DNA of 64,000 nucleotides from Desulfonatronum lacustre DSM 10312 (GCF_000519265.1 NZ_KI912608.1:3277421-3341420); one strand, 5' to 3'. Counted from the stretch's first letter, positions 19,872 through 30,928 are shown. Made by a program: numbers and translations. Notes: generated by a model from the sequence alone, not told the origin.

Positions 19872-20909
19872 ATGGCCCATACGCTCTCCGAACTGGCCGG
19901 GCTGTTGGAACTGTCCATGCAGGGGCCGGACTTGGCCATTCACGGGCTGGCCGGCTTGGAAAGCGCGGGGGCCGACGAACTGAGCTTTCTTGCCGGACCG
20001 AAGCATTTGTCCCAACTCCGAATGACCAAGGCCGGGGCGGTGATCGTCCCGGCCGAGTTTGCCTCGGAGGTCGGCTCGGCCTTGATCAGCGCCAATCCTT
20101 ACCTGGATTTCACTCGGGCTCTGCGTCTGTATGCCGTCCCACAAGGGCGATTTTCCGGTCACGACGAGGCGGCCTGGATCCATCCGGAGGCCCGTGTGGA
20201 TTCCTCGGCGACCGTGTATCCTTTCGTCTTCGTGGGGCAGGGCGCGGAAATCGGAAAGGATTCTCGGCTGTTCAGCGGCGTGTACGTGGGCGAGGACTGC
20301 CGGATCGGTGATCGGGTGACCATCTATCCCAACGCGGTGCTCATGTCCGGGACGGTGGTGGGCGACGACGTGATCATTCACCCTGGGGCCGTGTTGGGCA
20401 GTGACGGCTTCGGCTACACTCCCGGCCCCCGAGGTTTGGAAAAGGTACCCCAGATCGGCAACCTCGTGGTCGAGAATCACGTGGAGATCGGGGCCAACAC
20501 CACCATCGACCGGGCCACCTTGGGGGCCACCCGAATCGGAGCCGGGACGAAAATCGACAACCTCGTGCAGATCGGACATAACGTGGAGGTCGGGCCCCAT
20601 TGCATCCTGGTTTCCCAGGTGGGCATCGCCGGGAGTTCCAGGCTGGGCGAGCGGGTCACCCTGGCCGGCCAGGTTGGTATCGCCGACCATCTGCACCTGG
20701 GCGACGGCTGCCGGGTCGGAGCCCAATCCGGGGTGAACCGGTCCCTTGCCGGAGGCCAAGATTATCTCGGCTCTCCGGCGGTGGAAGCCAGGAAGTTCCT
20801 CCGAGTCGCCGCTACCTGGAACCGCCTGCCGGACATGGCCAAGCGTTTGGCCGCGCTGGAAAAAGAACTCGAAACTTTGAAAACGAACCTTTCCAAGGAA
20901 GAATCATGA
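19872..20909 (+). CDS. lpxD: UDP-3-O-acylglucosamine N-acyltransferase
   Basis: 345 residues from ATG 19872. N-terminal uridine-binding domain (ESAGADELSFLAGPKHL region), then left-handed beta-helix hexapeptide repeats from about residue 100 (IHPEARVDSSATVYPFVFVG), with the catalytic His in IGHNVEVG. A C-terminal helix carries LAALEKELETLK. Third step of lipid A synthesis. The stop overlaps the fabZ start (ATGA). Confidence 0.96.
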   Translation: MAHTLSELAGLLELSMQGPDLAIHGLAGLESAGADELSFLAGPKHLSQLRMTKAGAVIVPAEFASEVGSALISANPYLDFTRALRLYAVPQGRFSGHDEAAWIHPEARVDSSATVYPFVFVGQGAEIGKDSRLFSGVYVGEDCRIGDRVTIYPNAVLMSGTVVGDDVIIHPGAVLGSDGFGYTPGPRGLEKVPQIGNLVVENHVEIGANTTIDRATLGATRIGAGTKIDNLVQIGHNVEVGPHCILVSQVGIAGSSRLGERVTLAGQVGIADHLHLGDGCRVGAQSGVNRSLAGGQDYLGSPAVEARKFLRVAATWNRLPDMAKRLAALEKELETLKTNLSKEES

Positions 20910-21373
20910 GCAGTACCGACCCTTCGCGTATCGATATCCGGGGGATCATGGATCTGTTGCCCCATCGTTACCCGCTTTTGCTGGTGGACCGGGTTCTGGA
21001 ATTCGAGCCCAAGACCTCCATTCGGGCGATCAAGAACGTTACGTTCAACGAGCCCTTTTTTCAGGGACATTTTCCCGGCTATCCCCTGATGCCCGGAGTG
21101 CTGATCATCGAGGCCCTGGCCCAGACCGCCGGATTATTGCTCATGGTGAGCAAGCCGAAGGAAGAGCTGCATAACAAACTTTTTCTGTTCACCGGGTTGG
21201 AGCGGGTCAAGTTCCGTCGGCAAGTGGTGCCCGGAGACCAACTGGAGTTGAACATGAGTCATGTAAGAAACAAGATGAACGTCTGGAAAATGGCAGGAAC
21301 GGCCCAAGTCAATGGACAGGTGGTGGCCGAGGCGACGCTCAGCGGCGCGTTCGTGGATCGGGAGCAGGCGTGA
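20906..21373 (+). CDS. fabZ: 3-hydroxyacyl-ACP dehydratase FabZ
   Basis: 155 residues. Hot-dog fold with the active-site His in FFQGHFPGYPLMPGV and Glu in LIIEALAQTAG. Dehydrates 3-hydroxyacyl-ACP in fatty-acid elongation and competes with LpxA/LpxD for the same substrate. Embedded between lpxD and lpxA with overlapping stop-start codons on both sides. Confidence 0.97.
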   Translation: MSSTDPSRIDIRGIMDLLPHRYPLLLVDRVLEFEPKTSIRAIKNVTFNEPFFQGHFPGYPLMPGVLIIEALAQTAGLLLMVSKPKEELHNKLFLFTGLERVKFRRQVVPGDQLELNMSHVRNKMNVWKMAGTAQVNGQVVAEATLSGAFVDREQA

Positions 21374-22194
21374 TGGGTACCCAGATTCATCCCACCGCCG
21401 TTGTTGATCCGGGCGCGCAACTGGGGCAGGACGTCCGGATCGGACCGATGTGCGTCATCGACGCGGACGTGGTCATCGGTGACCGGACCAAGGTCGATGC
21501 CCATGTCCGCATCCACGCCCATACCCGTCTCGGAGCGGACAACCACGTGCATTCCTTCGCCTTCATCGGCGGCGATCCCCAGCATGTGAAGTACAAAGGC
21601 GAACCGACCCTGCTGGAAATCGGCGACCGCAATCTGATCCGGGAATACTCCACGCTGCACCGAGGCACAGTGGGCGGTGAAGGGGTGACCCGCCTTGGCT
21701 CTGACTGCCTGCTGATGGCCTATGCCCACGTGGCCCACGACTGCGTGGTGGAGGACAAGGTCATCATGGCCAACGCGGCCACTCTGGGCGGACACGTCCA
21801 CGTCGGCACCAAGGCCGTGCTCGGCGGGTTGTGCGCCGTGCATCAGTTCGCCCGGGTCGGGGCCTACGCCTTCATCGGCGGCAAGGCCGGGATCAGTTTG
21901 GACATCCCTCCCTACATGATCGCCACGGGCACTCCGGCCAAACTGTACGGTCCCAACGTCATCGGTTTGAAACGCCAGGGGTTTTCGTCCGAGGCCGTGG
22001 CCAACATCGAAAAGGCCTACAAGATCATCTGGCGTTCCGGAAAGAAGCGCCAGGACGCCATCGAAGAAGTCCGGCAGATCTGCCCGGAATCCTCTGAAGT
22101 CGCTTTTCTCCTTGAATTCCTTCAGGGCACGACCCGGGGCGTTTCCGCGGACAACCAGCTCGAGGTCAACGGGCAGGACATTCCGGTGTATTGA
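21373..22194 (+). CDS. lpxA: UDP-GlcNAc acyltransferase LpxA
   Basis: 273 residues from ATG 21373 (TGATG overlap with fabZ). Hexapeptide beta-helix from the N-terminus (IHPTAVVDPGAQLGQDVRIG), catalytic His in YAHVAHDCVVED, and a helical C-terminus (GLKRQGFSSEAVANIEKAY). First step of lipid A synthesis. Confidence 0.97.
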   Translation: MGTQIHPTAVVDPGAQLGQDVRIGPMCVIDADVVIGDRTKVDAHVRIHAHTRLGADNHVHSFAFIGGDPQHVKYKGEPTLLEIGDRNLIREYSTLHRGTVGGEGVTRLGSDCLLMAYAHVAHDCVVEDKVIMANAATLGGHVHVGTKAVLGGLCAVHQFARVGAYAFIGGKAGISLDIPPYMIATGTPAKLYGPNVIGLKRQGFSSEAVANIEKAYKIIWRSGKKRQDAIEEVRQICPESSEVAFLLEFLQGTTRGVSADNQLEVNGQDIPVY

Positions 22195-22232
22195 GGCGGA
22201 ATGTTGCAGACAGGATTCAGAAAACACGGGAT

Positions 22233-22279
22233 GTTCAGAATTCAGGAGTCAGGAGTAAGGAGTCTGAATTCTGAATACT
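22233..22279. repeat. Short palindrome with heptamer core
   Basis: Arms GTTCAGAATTCAG and CTGAATTCTGAATAC are inverted repeats flanking three GGAGTNN heptamers (GGAGTCA, GGAGTAA, GGAGTCT). It lies between lpxA and lpxI and could form an mRNA hairpin inside the operon. Confidence 0.7.
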
Positions 22280-22317
22280 GATTTGCCTGGAAAGATCTGG
22301 AGGCGGGGTAGGCGACG

Positions 22318-23160
22318 ATGGATTTTCTTGGCCAATCGGGCACGGTGGACGCACGTTCCGGGACTCTGGCGATTATTGCCGGAGGTGGCCGTCTGCCGCG
22401 GTTGGTGCTGGACGGGGCGCGGGCCATGGGGTTGCGCGTGGTGGGAGTGGGGTTTGGCGGAGAGACCGAAGCGGACCTGCCCCGGGATATGGATGCGTGG
22501 CAATGGCTGCACCTGGGACAGTTGGGCAAACTGATCGCCTTTTGCAAGCAGCAAGGCGTCGGGCGGATCGTCATGGCCGGCAAGGTGCATAAGGCCCGGG
22601 CCGTGGATTTTCGACCGGACTGGCGAGCGGCCAAATTGCTCTGGAAGGTTCGGAACACGCAGGACGACGTGCTGTTGCGGGCCATCACCCAGGAATTGGA
22701 GAGCGAAGGCATGGCCGTGGTCGCGGCCCAGGAGTTTCTGCCTCATCTGAAAACCCCGGAAGGCGAACTGACCCGGCGCAAGCCCACGCCGGAAGAGCGG
22801 GCGGACATCGATTTCGGCTGGCCCCTGGCCCGGCAAATGGGCTCCTTGGACGTGGGGCAGTGCGTGGTGGTTCGTAAGCGCAGCGCCGTTGCCGTGGAGG
22901 CCCTGGAGGGCACCGACGCCACGATTCTGCGGGCCGGCGAGTTGGTCGGGCCGGGATGCGTGGTGATCAAAGTTTTCAAGCCGATCCAGGACCCGCGACT
23001 GGATCTCCCGGCCATCGGTCCGCAAACCATCCGGACCATGATCCAGGCCCAAGCGTCCTGCCTGGCCGTGGAAGCCGGCCGCAGCCTGTTTCTGGATCTT
23101 CCGGAAAGCCTCAGCTTGGCGGAGTCCCACGGGATCAGCATCGTCGGCCTGGCGGGATGA
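22318..23160 (+). CDS. lpxI: UDP-2,3-diacylglucosamine diphosphatase LpxI
   Basis: 280 residues, the LpxI (DUF1009) family. N-terminal Rossmann-like start LAIIAGGGRLPRLV, VMAGKVHKARAVDF in the middle, and the C-terminal catalytic domain with GQCVVVRKRSAVAVEALEGTD and KVFKPIQDPRLDLPAIG. It makes lipid X from UDP-diacylglucosamine, the reaction done by LpxH in enterobacteria. The position after lpxA supports the call. Confidence 0.93.
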   Translation: MDFLGQSGTVDARSGTLAIIAGGGRLPRLVLDGARAMGLRVVGVGFGGETEADLPRDMDAWQWLHLGQLGKLIAFCKQQGVGRIVMAGKVHKARAVDFRPDWRAAKLLWKVRNTQDDVLLRAITQELESEGMAVVAAQEFLPHLKTPEGELTRRKPTPEERADIDFGWPLARQMGSLDVGQCVVVRKRSAVAVEALEGTDATILRAGELVGPGCVVIKVFKPIQDPRLDLPAIGPQTIRTMIQAQASCLAVEAGRSLFLDLPESLSLAESHGISIVGLAG

Positions 23161-23181
23161 GACCGACGACCGGGCGTCGCT

Positions 23182-23985
23182 TTACGGCTCGGTGATGATG
23201 CGCCGGGGCGCGTTGAAGATGTTCAGCCGTCCCGGACGGGCGTATCCGACGAGCGTCAGATCGGCCCGCCTGGCGATGTCCAGCCCCAAGGAAGACGGGG
23301 CGGTTCGGGAAAGCACGATGGGTATGCCGATCCGGGCGCATTTCAAGACCATGTCCGAGGTCAGCCGCCCGGTGGTGTACACGGCTCCGCCCGTGGGAAA
23401 ACGCCTCAGCAGGATCGCCCCGATGACCTTGTCCACGGCATTGTGTCGCCCGACATCCTCGAAACATCCCAGAAAACGTCCCTCGGCCCAGTAGCCGCAG
23501 GCATGCACGCAGTGGGTGTCCTGCTGCAAGGTGGAAGCGTTCAAGGTCCCGCGAATCAGCTCGCCGACCTGGGTCAGATCGATCCGGCTCTCCGCCGCCG
23601 GCGAAAAGTCCTCCTCCAGCATCCGGCGGCTGATTCGCCCGGTTCCGCCGCAACCGGAGGTGATGATGGTCTCCGGCTCCGCTTCCCGATCTTCCCCCCG
23701 CTCTCCGTCTCTTTCATTTGTCCGCGCGTACACCGTGACCCGGCCCTGCTCGCAGAGCACGACCTCCACGATGTCGTCGGGCGTGGTCACATATCCTTGT
23801 CCGAAAAGAAATCCGGCCCCGAACACGTCCAGGTCACGGGCCAGAACCATGGCCGTCCCAATGACCCGCTCATTCAGGGCGACTTCCACGGGTTGCTCAA
23901 CAAGAACCTGTTCCTGAGCCGCCTTCTGCCCGTCGCGGGCGATGATCAGCGTGGAAACGGCGATATCCAAAGGTTGGGCGTGCAT
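23182..23985 (-). CDS. fdhD: Formate dehydrogenase accessory sulfurtransferase FdhD
   Basis: 267 residues. Family motifs ALNERVIGTAMVLARDLD, HCVHACGYW, DVGRHNAVDKVIG and TTGRLTSDMVLKCARIGIP. FdhD passes sulfur from IscS to the molybdenum or tungsten cofactor of formate dehydrogenase. The active loop reads TSGCGGTG: only one Cys of the usual CxxC pair is kept. A charged insertion (TNERDGERGEDREAEP) precedes it. AGGAG is about 11 bases before ATG. Confidence 0.93.
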   Translation of the reverse strand: MHAQPLDIAVSTLIIARDGQKAAQEQVLVEQPVEVALNERVIGTAMVLARDLDVFGAGFLFGQGYVTTPDDIVEVVLCEQGRVTVYARTNERDGERGEDREAEPETIITSGCGGTGRISRRMLEEDFSPAAESRIDLTQVGELIRGTLNASTLQQDTHCVHACGYWAEGRFLGCFEDVGRHNAVDKVIGAILLRRFPTGGAVYTTGRLTSDMVLKCARIGIPIVLSRTAPSSLGLDIARRADLTLVGYARPGRLNIFNAPRRIITEP

Positions 23986-24114
23986 GACGAGGCGTATCTC
24001 CTGTATTCAAAAATTTTCCAGGCTCTAGCAGATTCCAGGTAAAGCCGAAAGGACGAAAACCGGCCCGGCGGCGATTGACGGAAGAAAGGTCGAAAGGATA
24101 AGTGGACGAGCAGT

Positions 24115-24203
24115 GCCCGGGTGGTGGAACTGGTAGACACAAGGGACTTAAAATCCCTCGCTCAGAGATGGGCGTGCCGGTTCGATTCCGGCCCTGGGCA
24201 CCA
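24115..24203 (+). tRNA. tRNA-Leu (TAA)
   Basis: 89 nt with a long variable arm. Acceptor GCCCGGG pairs with CCTGGGC, anticodon loop CTTAAAA carries TAA, T-arm GGTTCGATTCC, encoded CCA. Confidence 0.95.
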
Positions 24204-24256
24204 TATGACAGTCCGACCGAGCAAAACCGGCTCGGAATGAAATGGGCGATGGTACA

Positions 24257-24297
24257 AAAGGCGAGGTCGGGCGGGCAGCTCGGCCTCGCCTTTTTTG
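24257..24297 (+). terminator. Terminator after tRNA-Leu
   Basis: Stem AAAAGGCGAGG / CCTCGCCTTTT with a 17-base loop and a run of six T. It faces the convergent glycosyltransferase gene and may work in both directions. Confidence 0.8.
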
Positions 24298-24341
24298 GCT
24301 GTTCGAGTTGTTCGCTGAACTCCCCCCGCTCAAAGCGGGGT

Positions 24342-25505
24342 TCAAAGCCCCGACGCCGACAATTCCCGTATCAGGGCCGAAAAGGCCCGCATTTCCCGGT
24401 CCACGGTCAACGCGGCCACGCTTGCGGCCACTTCTCCTGGGCGGCGGGACGATGTGCGCAGCCAGTGCACCGCGTCGGTCAGGTCGCCTTCCAGTCCACT
24501 CTTGAGCACGTATCCCGTCCGTCCATGGGCGATCACTTCGGCGGCGCCGTTGTTGGCGGTGGTGAGCACCGGACAGTCGCAGGCCATGGCTTCCAGGCAG
24601 GCGTTGGCAAAGGGGTCGTAGAGCGTGGGCAGGACCATGATGTCCGCGGCTTGATAGAGTCGGGTCAGCTCCGATCGGACGCCCAAAAAGCGCACCTGGG
24701 AGTCAAGATTCCATTTTTGAAGCAGTGATCGGAATTGTTCCGGCCTGCCCTTGCCCACCACCAGCAGCACGCCCCGTGGCTCATTCGGCACAACGGCTTG
24801 ATTATAAGCGGCCAGGAGTTCCAATGCTCGGGCCAACCCTTTGCGTTGCCAGCCGCTGCCCACGAAGAGAAACAGTCGGTATGGGGTCGGCAGGTTTAAT
24901 TCCGGCAGGTCTGATATTGGCGGGTTGAGCGCTCGGACAAGCTGCCTGGTCGGATCGGGGTTTGGAAAGAAACGCTGCGGATCAAAGCCGTTGAGCGCCA
25001 CCCGCAATTTATGAGCGGCCTGGGGATACGTCCGTTCCATCTCCCGACGGACCATTTCCGAGTTGGTGACCACCAGGCGGGCGGAGGCCACGGTTTTGGC
25101 TTCCAGGCGAGGGTAGAGCCAGTGCAGGGGGTTGGTCATCCACAACGGGGAGCTGCCAAAACGCAACGAGCGCCAGCGCAGATGCACCCCGTCCCCGGCC
25201 CGGTAGATGTGACATTTCGGCCCCCGTTCCAGACTGAGAATCACGCCAGGCCGGTCCGTCAGGGCCGCATCCACGTCGGACGCGAAGCGCAGCGCTCGCC
25301 ACCAGCCCGGCCCCGCGCCGCCGGCCAGTGCCCGTCCGGCGATGCGCGTTCCCGCTGCAAGCCGATGAACCTCCCAGAATGCGGACAAATGCTTCACCAG
25401 CCGCGCCGCCGCTGTTTCGGCCCCGCCGCCCGTGGACTGACGGCGGACCACGTAAACTGCTGGTCGTGGTGGGTCGCAAATGGGAGGCTGCATTAAATCA
25501 GACAT
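24342..25505 (-). CDS. LPS-core glycosyltransferase, GT4 (WaaG-like)
   Basis: 387 residues, GT-B fold. N-terminal acceptor domain with YRAGDGVHLRWRSLRFG, a segment typical of WaaG-like core transferases. C-terminal domain has LFLFVGSGWQRKGLARALE (nucleotide-sugar domain start), the GT4 Glu motif DPFANACLEAMACDCPVL and TTANNGAAEVI. No membrane helix; it probably works at the inner face of the inner membrane. Next to the heptosyltransferase on the same strand, which supports an LPS-core role. Exact sugar unknown. Confidence 0.85.
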   Translation of the reverse strand: MSDLMQPPICDPPRPAVYVVRRQSTGGGAETAAARLVKHLSAFWEVHRLAAGTRIAGRALAGGAGPGWWRALRFASDVDAALTDRPGVILSLERGPKCHIYRAGDGVHLRWRSLRFGSSPLWMTNPLHWLYPRLEAKTVASARLVVTNSEMVRREMERTYPQAAHKLRVALNGFDPQRFFPNPDPTRQLVRALNPPISDLPELNLPTPYRLFLFVGSGWQRKGLARALELLAAYNQAVVPNEPRGVLLVVGKGRPEQFRSLLQKWNLDSQVRFLGVRSELTRLYQAADIMVLPTLYDPFANACLEAMACDCPVLTTANNGAAEVIAHGRTGYVLKSGLEGDLTDAVHWLRTSSRRPGEVAASVAALTVDREMRAFSALIRELSASGL

Positions 25506-25528
25506 GGGGAGTTAGGATGCATTAAAAT

Positions 25529-25577
25529 GGTGGGACAGGCATCTTGCCTGTCCACGCAGGCAGGATGCCTGCGCCAC
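25529..25577. repeat. Tandem hairpin repeat
   Basis: GACAGGCATCTTGCCTGTC and GCAGGCAGGATGCCTGC are two adjacent hairpins sharing the GGCANNNTGCC core, between the WaaG-like and WaaF-like genes. They could act as an mRNA stabiliser or terminator; no T-run follows. Confidence 0.65.
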
Positions 25578-25598
25578 AAATCAGCAACAGCCATATCT

Positions 25599-26657
25599 CT
25601 AACGCTCCTCGGCTTTGACGGGCCGTCCGGCATCCAGATCCGGGAGCAGTTCGGCCAATCGGGTCAGGACGAGGTCCGGAGTAAGGCTTTGAAGGCAGTT
25701 CAGGTGGCCCTCCGGGCACTGGCGTTGAAAGCAGGGGCTGCATTGCAGGCTCAGGGAGACGATGCGCGAGGTCGGGCTGAGCGGCGGGGTGAAGCCGGGG
25801 TCCGAGGAGCCGTAAACCGCTACGAGGGGACGATCCAGGGCCGCGGCCACGTGCATCAGGCCGGAATCGTTGCTGACCACGGCCCGGGCCAGGGAAATCA
25901 GGTCCACGGCCTGGGCCAGGGAGGTCCGTCCGGCCAGATTCACGGCCGCCGGGCCGACCAGATCGCACACGGTTTGGGCTGCTTCGCGGTCCTTGGCCGA
26001 CCCCATTACCCATACCTTCCAGCCCCGTTCGGCCAGGATACTGCCCACTTCAGCAAAGTGCCCGGCCGGCCAGCGCTTGGCCGGACCGTACTCTGCCCCG
26101 GGGCAGAGGACCAGGATGTTCCGGGCCGTGTCCAAGTTCAGCTCGCCCAGGGCTTGTTGGACGTCCGCGGCAGGGACTTCGAGGCGCGGGGTGGGCACGT
26201 CCGGAGGCTGCTGCGCGTCCTTGGGCAGCCCCAGGGCCACGAACCGTTGGACGGTCATGGGCAGGCGGTGCTTGTCCAGTTTTCGCGGATCGTTCAGCAG
26301 GCCGTATCGGCACTCGCCGAGATAGCCGGTGCGCTGGGGAATGCGGGCCAGGAACGGTACCAGGGCGGATTTCAGGGAATTAGGTAGGACCAGTGCCTGG
26401 TCATAGCTTCCGCGCAGGCGGCGGGCCAGGGCCAGCCGCTCCCGCAGTCCCAGCCGTCCGTGTCCCGCGGAGAGGGTCACGGCTCGGCGCACTCCGGGCA
26501 TCCGCGCTACCAGGGCCGCGCTCCAGGCCGGGGCCAGGACGTCCACCTCTCCGTCCGGGAACCGCCGGAGCAGCATCTGCACCAAGCTCTGGGCCATGAC
26601 CATGTCCCCGACCCAGGAAGGGCCGACAAGTAGAATTCTTGAGGGGCTCAAACCCAT
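25599..26657 (-). CDS. waaF: LPS heptosyltransferase II-like (GT9)
   Basis: 352 residues from ATG 26657 (MGLSPSRILLVGPSWVGDMVM). GT9 marks: RILLVGPSWVGDMVMAQSL at the N-terminus, LCPGAEYGPAKRWP in the middle and VVSNDSGLMHVAAALDRPLVAVYGSSDPGFTPP region at the C-terminus. It adds the second heptose of the LPS inner core, by family. The Cys-rich CSPCFQRQCPEGHLNCL near the end is typical of WaaF. Upstream lies the repeat-filled gap to kdsC. Confidence 0.93.
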   Translation of the reverse strand: MGLSPSRILLVGPSWVGDMVMAQSLVQMLLRRFPDGEVDVLAPAWSAALVARMPGVRRAVTLSAGHGRLGLRERLALARRLRGSYDQALVLPNSLKSALVPFLARIPQRTGYLGECRYGLLNDPRKLDKHRLPMTVQRFVALGLPKDAQQPPDVPTPRLEVPAADVQQALGELNLDTARNILVLCPGAEYGPAKRWPAGHFAEVGSILAERGWKVWVMGSAKDREAAQTVCDLVGPAAVNLAGRTSLAQAVDLISLARAVVSNDSGLMHVAAALDRPLVAVYGSSDPGFTPPLSPTSRIVSLSLQCSPCFQRQCPEGHLNCLQSLTPDLVLTRLAELLPDLDAGRPVKAEER

Positions 26658-26734
26658 GTGAACCGCCCGCTCCCGATGGTTGCTCAAGGCACCAGGGACG
26701 CCAAGGATAACATTATGAAAAGCAATGATGGTCT

Positions 26735-26850
26735 TTCGGTGTCGCTATCGGAATCGGGATCAATTTAAGGGAAAGGCGATCAAAGTATCGATACCGATTC
26801 CGATACCGACGCCGACTCTGATAGCTGCATTTTCTCAAGCGAGTAACGCA
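26735..26850. repeat. Partial family A hexamer hairpin, copy 2
   Basis: TCGGTGTCGCTATCGGAATC on the left and GATACCGATTCCGATACCGA on the right form the same hexamer-type imperfect hairpin as at 7053 and 60041, but the GTAACTATTCAGC ends are missing or decayed. It lies between waaF and kdsC. Confidence 0.7.
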
Positions 26851-26911
26851 TTATCGAATTTGAATTGGTAGGAAGCGAAGCGATCGGTTGTTCCAACAAG
26901 GCGGCCCACGC

Positions 26912-27439
26912 CTATTCGTCGTTCAGCCACTGCCGCCACAATGGTTCGTACGCGCCCTGAGCCGTGAGGATGAACCGGATGGCTTCTCGGGCCGCGCCGT
27001 GGCCCCCGGCGACCTGGCTGGTCCAGACGGCCAGTTCCTTGATCTCCGGCTGGGCATTGGCCACGGCCATGGGCAGGCCGACCAGGCGCAGGGGGGCCGC
27101 GTCCACCCAGTCGTCGCCGAGATAGGCCAGTTGGGAAAGATCAAGCTCCCTGCTCCGGCAGATCTCGCGGATGATCGGGGCTTTTTTGACCTGGCCGGGG
27201 TGGTATTCCGTGATGCCCAGTTCCTTGGCCCTGGCCGCCACGGCCGGGGAGTCCAGGCCGGTGATGATGGCGAACTCCAGCCCCGCTGTCTGGGCCATCT
27301 TGATTCCCAGCCCGTCCTGGACATTGAAGCGCTTGCTGACCCGCCCCTGGGCGTCGAAATACAGCCCGCCGTCCGTAAGCACTCCGTCCACGTCCAGGAT
27401 CAGCAGCCGAACCCGTCGGGCACGTTCTTCAGCATTCAT
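26912..27439 (-). CDS. kdsC: KDO-8-phosphate phosphatase
   Basis: 175 residues from ATG 27439. HAD-fold hydrolase without cap: nucleophile motif [13 protein letters not shown], Thr motif [10 protein letters not shown], Lys in VKKAPI and acidic motif YLGDDWVD. Dephosphorylates KDO-8-P in the cytoplasm. Overlaps kdsA by 11 bp. Confidence 0.95.
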   Translation of the reverse strand: MNAEERARRVRLLILDVDGVLTDGGLYFDAQGRVSKRFNVQDGLGIKMAQTAGLEFAIITGLDSPAVAARAKELGITEYHPGQVKKAPIIREICRSRELDLSQLAYLGDDWVDAAPLRLVGLPMAVANAQPEIKELAVWTSQVAGGHGAAREAIRFILTAQGAYEPLWRQWLNDE

Positions 27440-28244
27440 GGTCAAGCCTCCAGATCCGCAGCAGATCACCCAGCAGCGCGGGCAGTTTGTCTAAAGGCCA
27501 ACTATTGGGCCCGTCGCACAGAGCCTGATCCGGCCTGGGGTGAACCTCCAGGAACAGGCCGTTGCACCCGGCGGCCACGGCGGCCCGGGTCAGAACCGGA
27601 ACGAATTCCCGTTGCCCGTCCGAGGCGTGCCCTTTGCCGCCGGGGAGTTGGACCGAATGGGTGGCGTCAAAGATCACCGGATGACCGGATTGGCCCAGCA
27701 GCGGAAAGGAGCGAAAATCCACCACCAGATTGTTGTATCCGAAGCTGTTGCCCCGCTCGGTCAGCCAGATCAGGGAATTGCCCGTGGAGCGGACCTTGGC
27801 CGCGGCGGGCAGCAGGTCCCAGGGGGCCACGAACTGGCCCTTCTTGATGTTCACGATCCGTCCGGTTTCCCCGGCGGCCAGCAGCAGGTCGGTCTGGCGG
27901 CACAGGAAGGCGGGAATCTGAATCACGTCCGCCACCTGGGCCACGGTGGCCGCCTGCCTGGGCTCGTGGATGTCCGTGACCACGGGCAGGCCGGTCCGTT
28001 CCTTGATCGTGGCCAGCCACTCCATGCCGCGCTCCAGGCCCGGGCCGCGGAAGGATTCCAACGAACTACGGTTGGCCTTGTCAAAGGAACTCTTGAAAAT
28101 CACGGGGATCTGTTCGCGCCGGGCTATGTCCGCCAGAGACTCGGCGACCTCCAGGGCAAGTTCCAGGCTCTCCAGCACGCACGGTCCGGCGATGAGAAAC
28201 GGCCCGGCTTTGGATCGTTCATACAATTGTTTCGGGTCGATCAT
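27429..28244 (-). CDS. kdsA: KDO-8-phosphate synthase
   Basis: 271 residues from ATG 28244 ([26 protein letters not shown]). DAHP-synthase-fold motifs [18 protein letters not shown], and [21 protein letters not shown] and [15 protein letters not shown] follow. Condenses arabinose-5-P with PEP. Cys in GPCVLES and the DGPN region suggest the metal-dependent class as possible, but I cannot decide. Lies 10 bp after pyrG. Confidence 0.96.
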   Translation of the reverse strand: MIDPKQLYERSKAGPFLIAGPCVLESLELALEVAESLADIARREQIPVIFKSSFDKANRSSLESFRGPGLERGMEWLATIKERTGLPVVTDIHEPRQAATVAQVADVIQIPAFLCRQTDLLLAAGETGRIVNIKKGQFVAPWDLLPAAAKVRSTGNSLIWLTERGNSFGYNNLVVDFRSFPLLGQSGHPVIFDATHSVQLPGGKGHASDGQREFVPVLTRAAVAAGCNGLFLEVHPRPDQALCDGPNSWPLDKLPALLGDLLRIWRLDHEC

Positions 28245-28254
28245 GGCGTGTCCG

Positions 28255-29910
<1,656 letters not shown>

Positions 29911-30115
29911 TTATTGAAGGAAATGCGCCGTGGCTCGACGATTGGAAGCCCGTCCGGGGAAACCGCGTCCCCCCAAAACCAAATTATATTGCCCCAAAAG
30001 GTCGTGAAAATCTACCGAGGCCATGGTTGACGAATTTCAAGGTTGTCTCTATCTCCTCAATTTCGTGGCAGTTGTGGATTCAAGCTCGGGTTGTTTTTTT
30101 CTGGAGGCAATGTGC

Positions 30116-30928
30116 ATGAGCAACGTCAACGTGCTGGTGATCGCGGGATATGGGACCAACTGTCAGCGTGAAACCGCTCATGCGGCCACGCTGGCCGACG
30201 CGGACCGCGTCGTGGTGGCGCATTTTTCCGAACTGCTCGCCGGAGACGTGCGGCTGGGCGATTTTAATTTTCTGATCTTTCCCGGCGGCTTTTTGGACGG
30301 GGATGACCTGGGGGCGGCTCAAGCTGCGGCCTTGCGCTGGCGCTACGCGAAAACAGCCTCCGGCGCACCCCTGGTGGACGAGTTGAAGCGCTTTTTCGAC
30401 GCTGGCGGCCTGATCCTTGGCATCTGCAACGGCTTCCAACTGCTGGTCAAGCTGGGCATGCTTCCCGGTACGGATAAAGGCGCGTTTGAACGCCGAGTCA
30501 GCCTGAGCCACAACGACTCGGCCCGGTTCGAAGACCGCTGGGTGCACCTGCGAACCAACCCGGACAGCCCCTGCGTGTTCACTTCCGGGCTGGACGGGTT
30601 GTACCTGCCGGTCCGGCACGGCGAGGGCAAGCTCGTGCCCAAGGACGGCCCGACCCTGGACGCCCTGGAGCGCGACGGCCTCGTGGCTCTGCGGTACGTT
30701 GATCCCGAAACCGGCCAGCCCACCATGGAGTACCCTCACAATCCCAACGGGTCGCCCGGCGGCATCGCTGGCCTGACCGACCCCACCGGACGCATTCTCG
30801 GGCTGATGCCCCACCCCGAGGCCTACAACCACCCGACCAACCATCCGTCCTGGACTCGCGGAGAGCATGCCCCGCTGGGCGTCTCGTTGCTGGCCAACGG
30901 TGCGGCCTATCTGCGGGCGCGGAAGTAA
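30116..30928 (+). CDS. purQ: Phosphoribosylformylglycinamidine synthase, glutaminase subunit (PurQ-like)
   Basis: 270 residues from ATG 30116, eight bases after GGAGG. Class I glutaminase: GYGTNCQRETAHA at the start, nucleophile Cys in GICNGFQLL, and His-Glu in LMPHPEAYNHP. At 270 residues it is longer than a Bacillus-type PurQ (about 230) and resembles the glutaminase domain of large PurL, expressed as a separate chain. No purL or purS is in the window. Confidence 0.85.
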   Translation: MSNVNVLVIAGYGTNCQRETAHAATLADADRVVVAHFSELLAGDVRLGDFNFLIFPGGFLDGDDLGAAQAAALRWRYAKTASGAPLVDELKRFFDAGGLILGICNGFQLLVKLGMLPGTDKGAFERRVSLSHNDSARFEDRWVHLRTNPDSPCVFTSGLDGLYLPVRHGEGKLVPKDGPTLDALERDGLVALRYVDPETGQPTMEYPHNPNGSPGGIAGLTDPTGRILGLMPHPEAYNHPTNHPSWTRGEHAPLGVSLLANGAAYLRARK

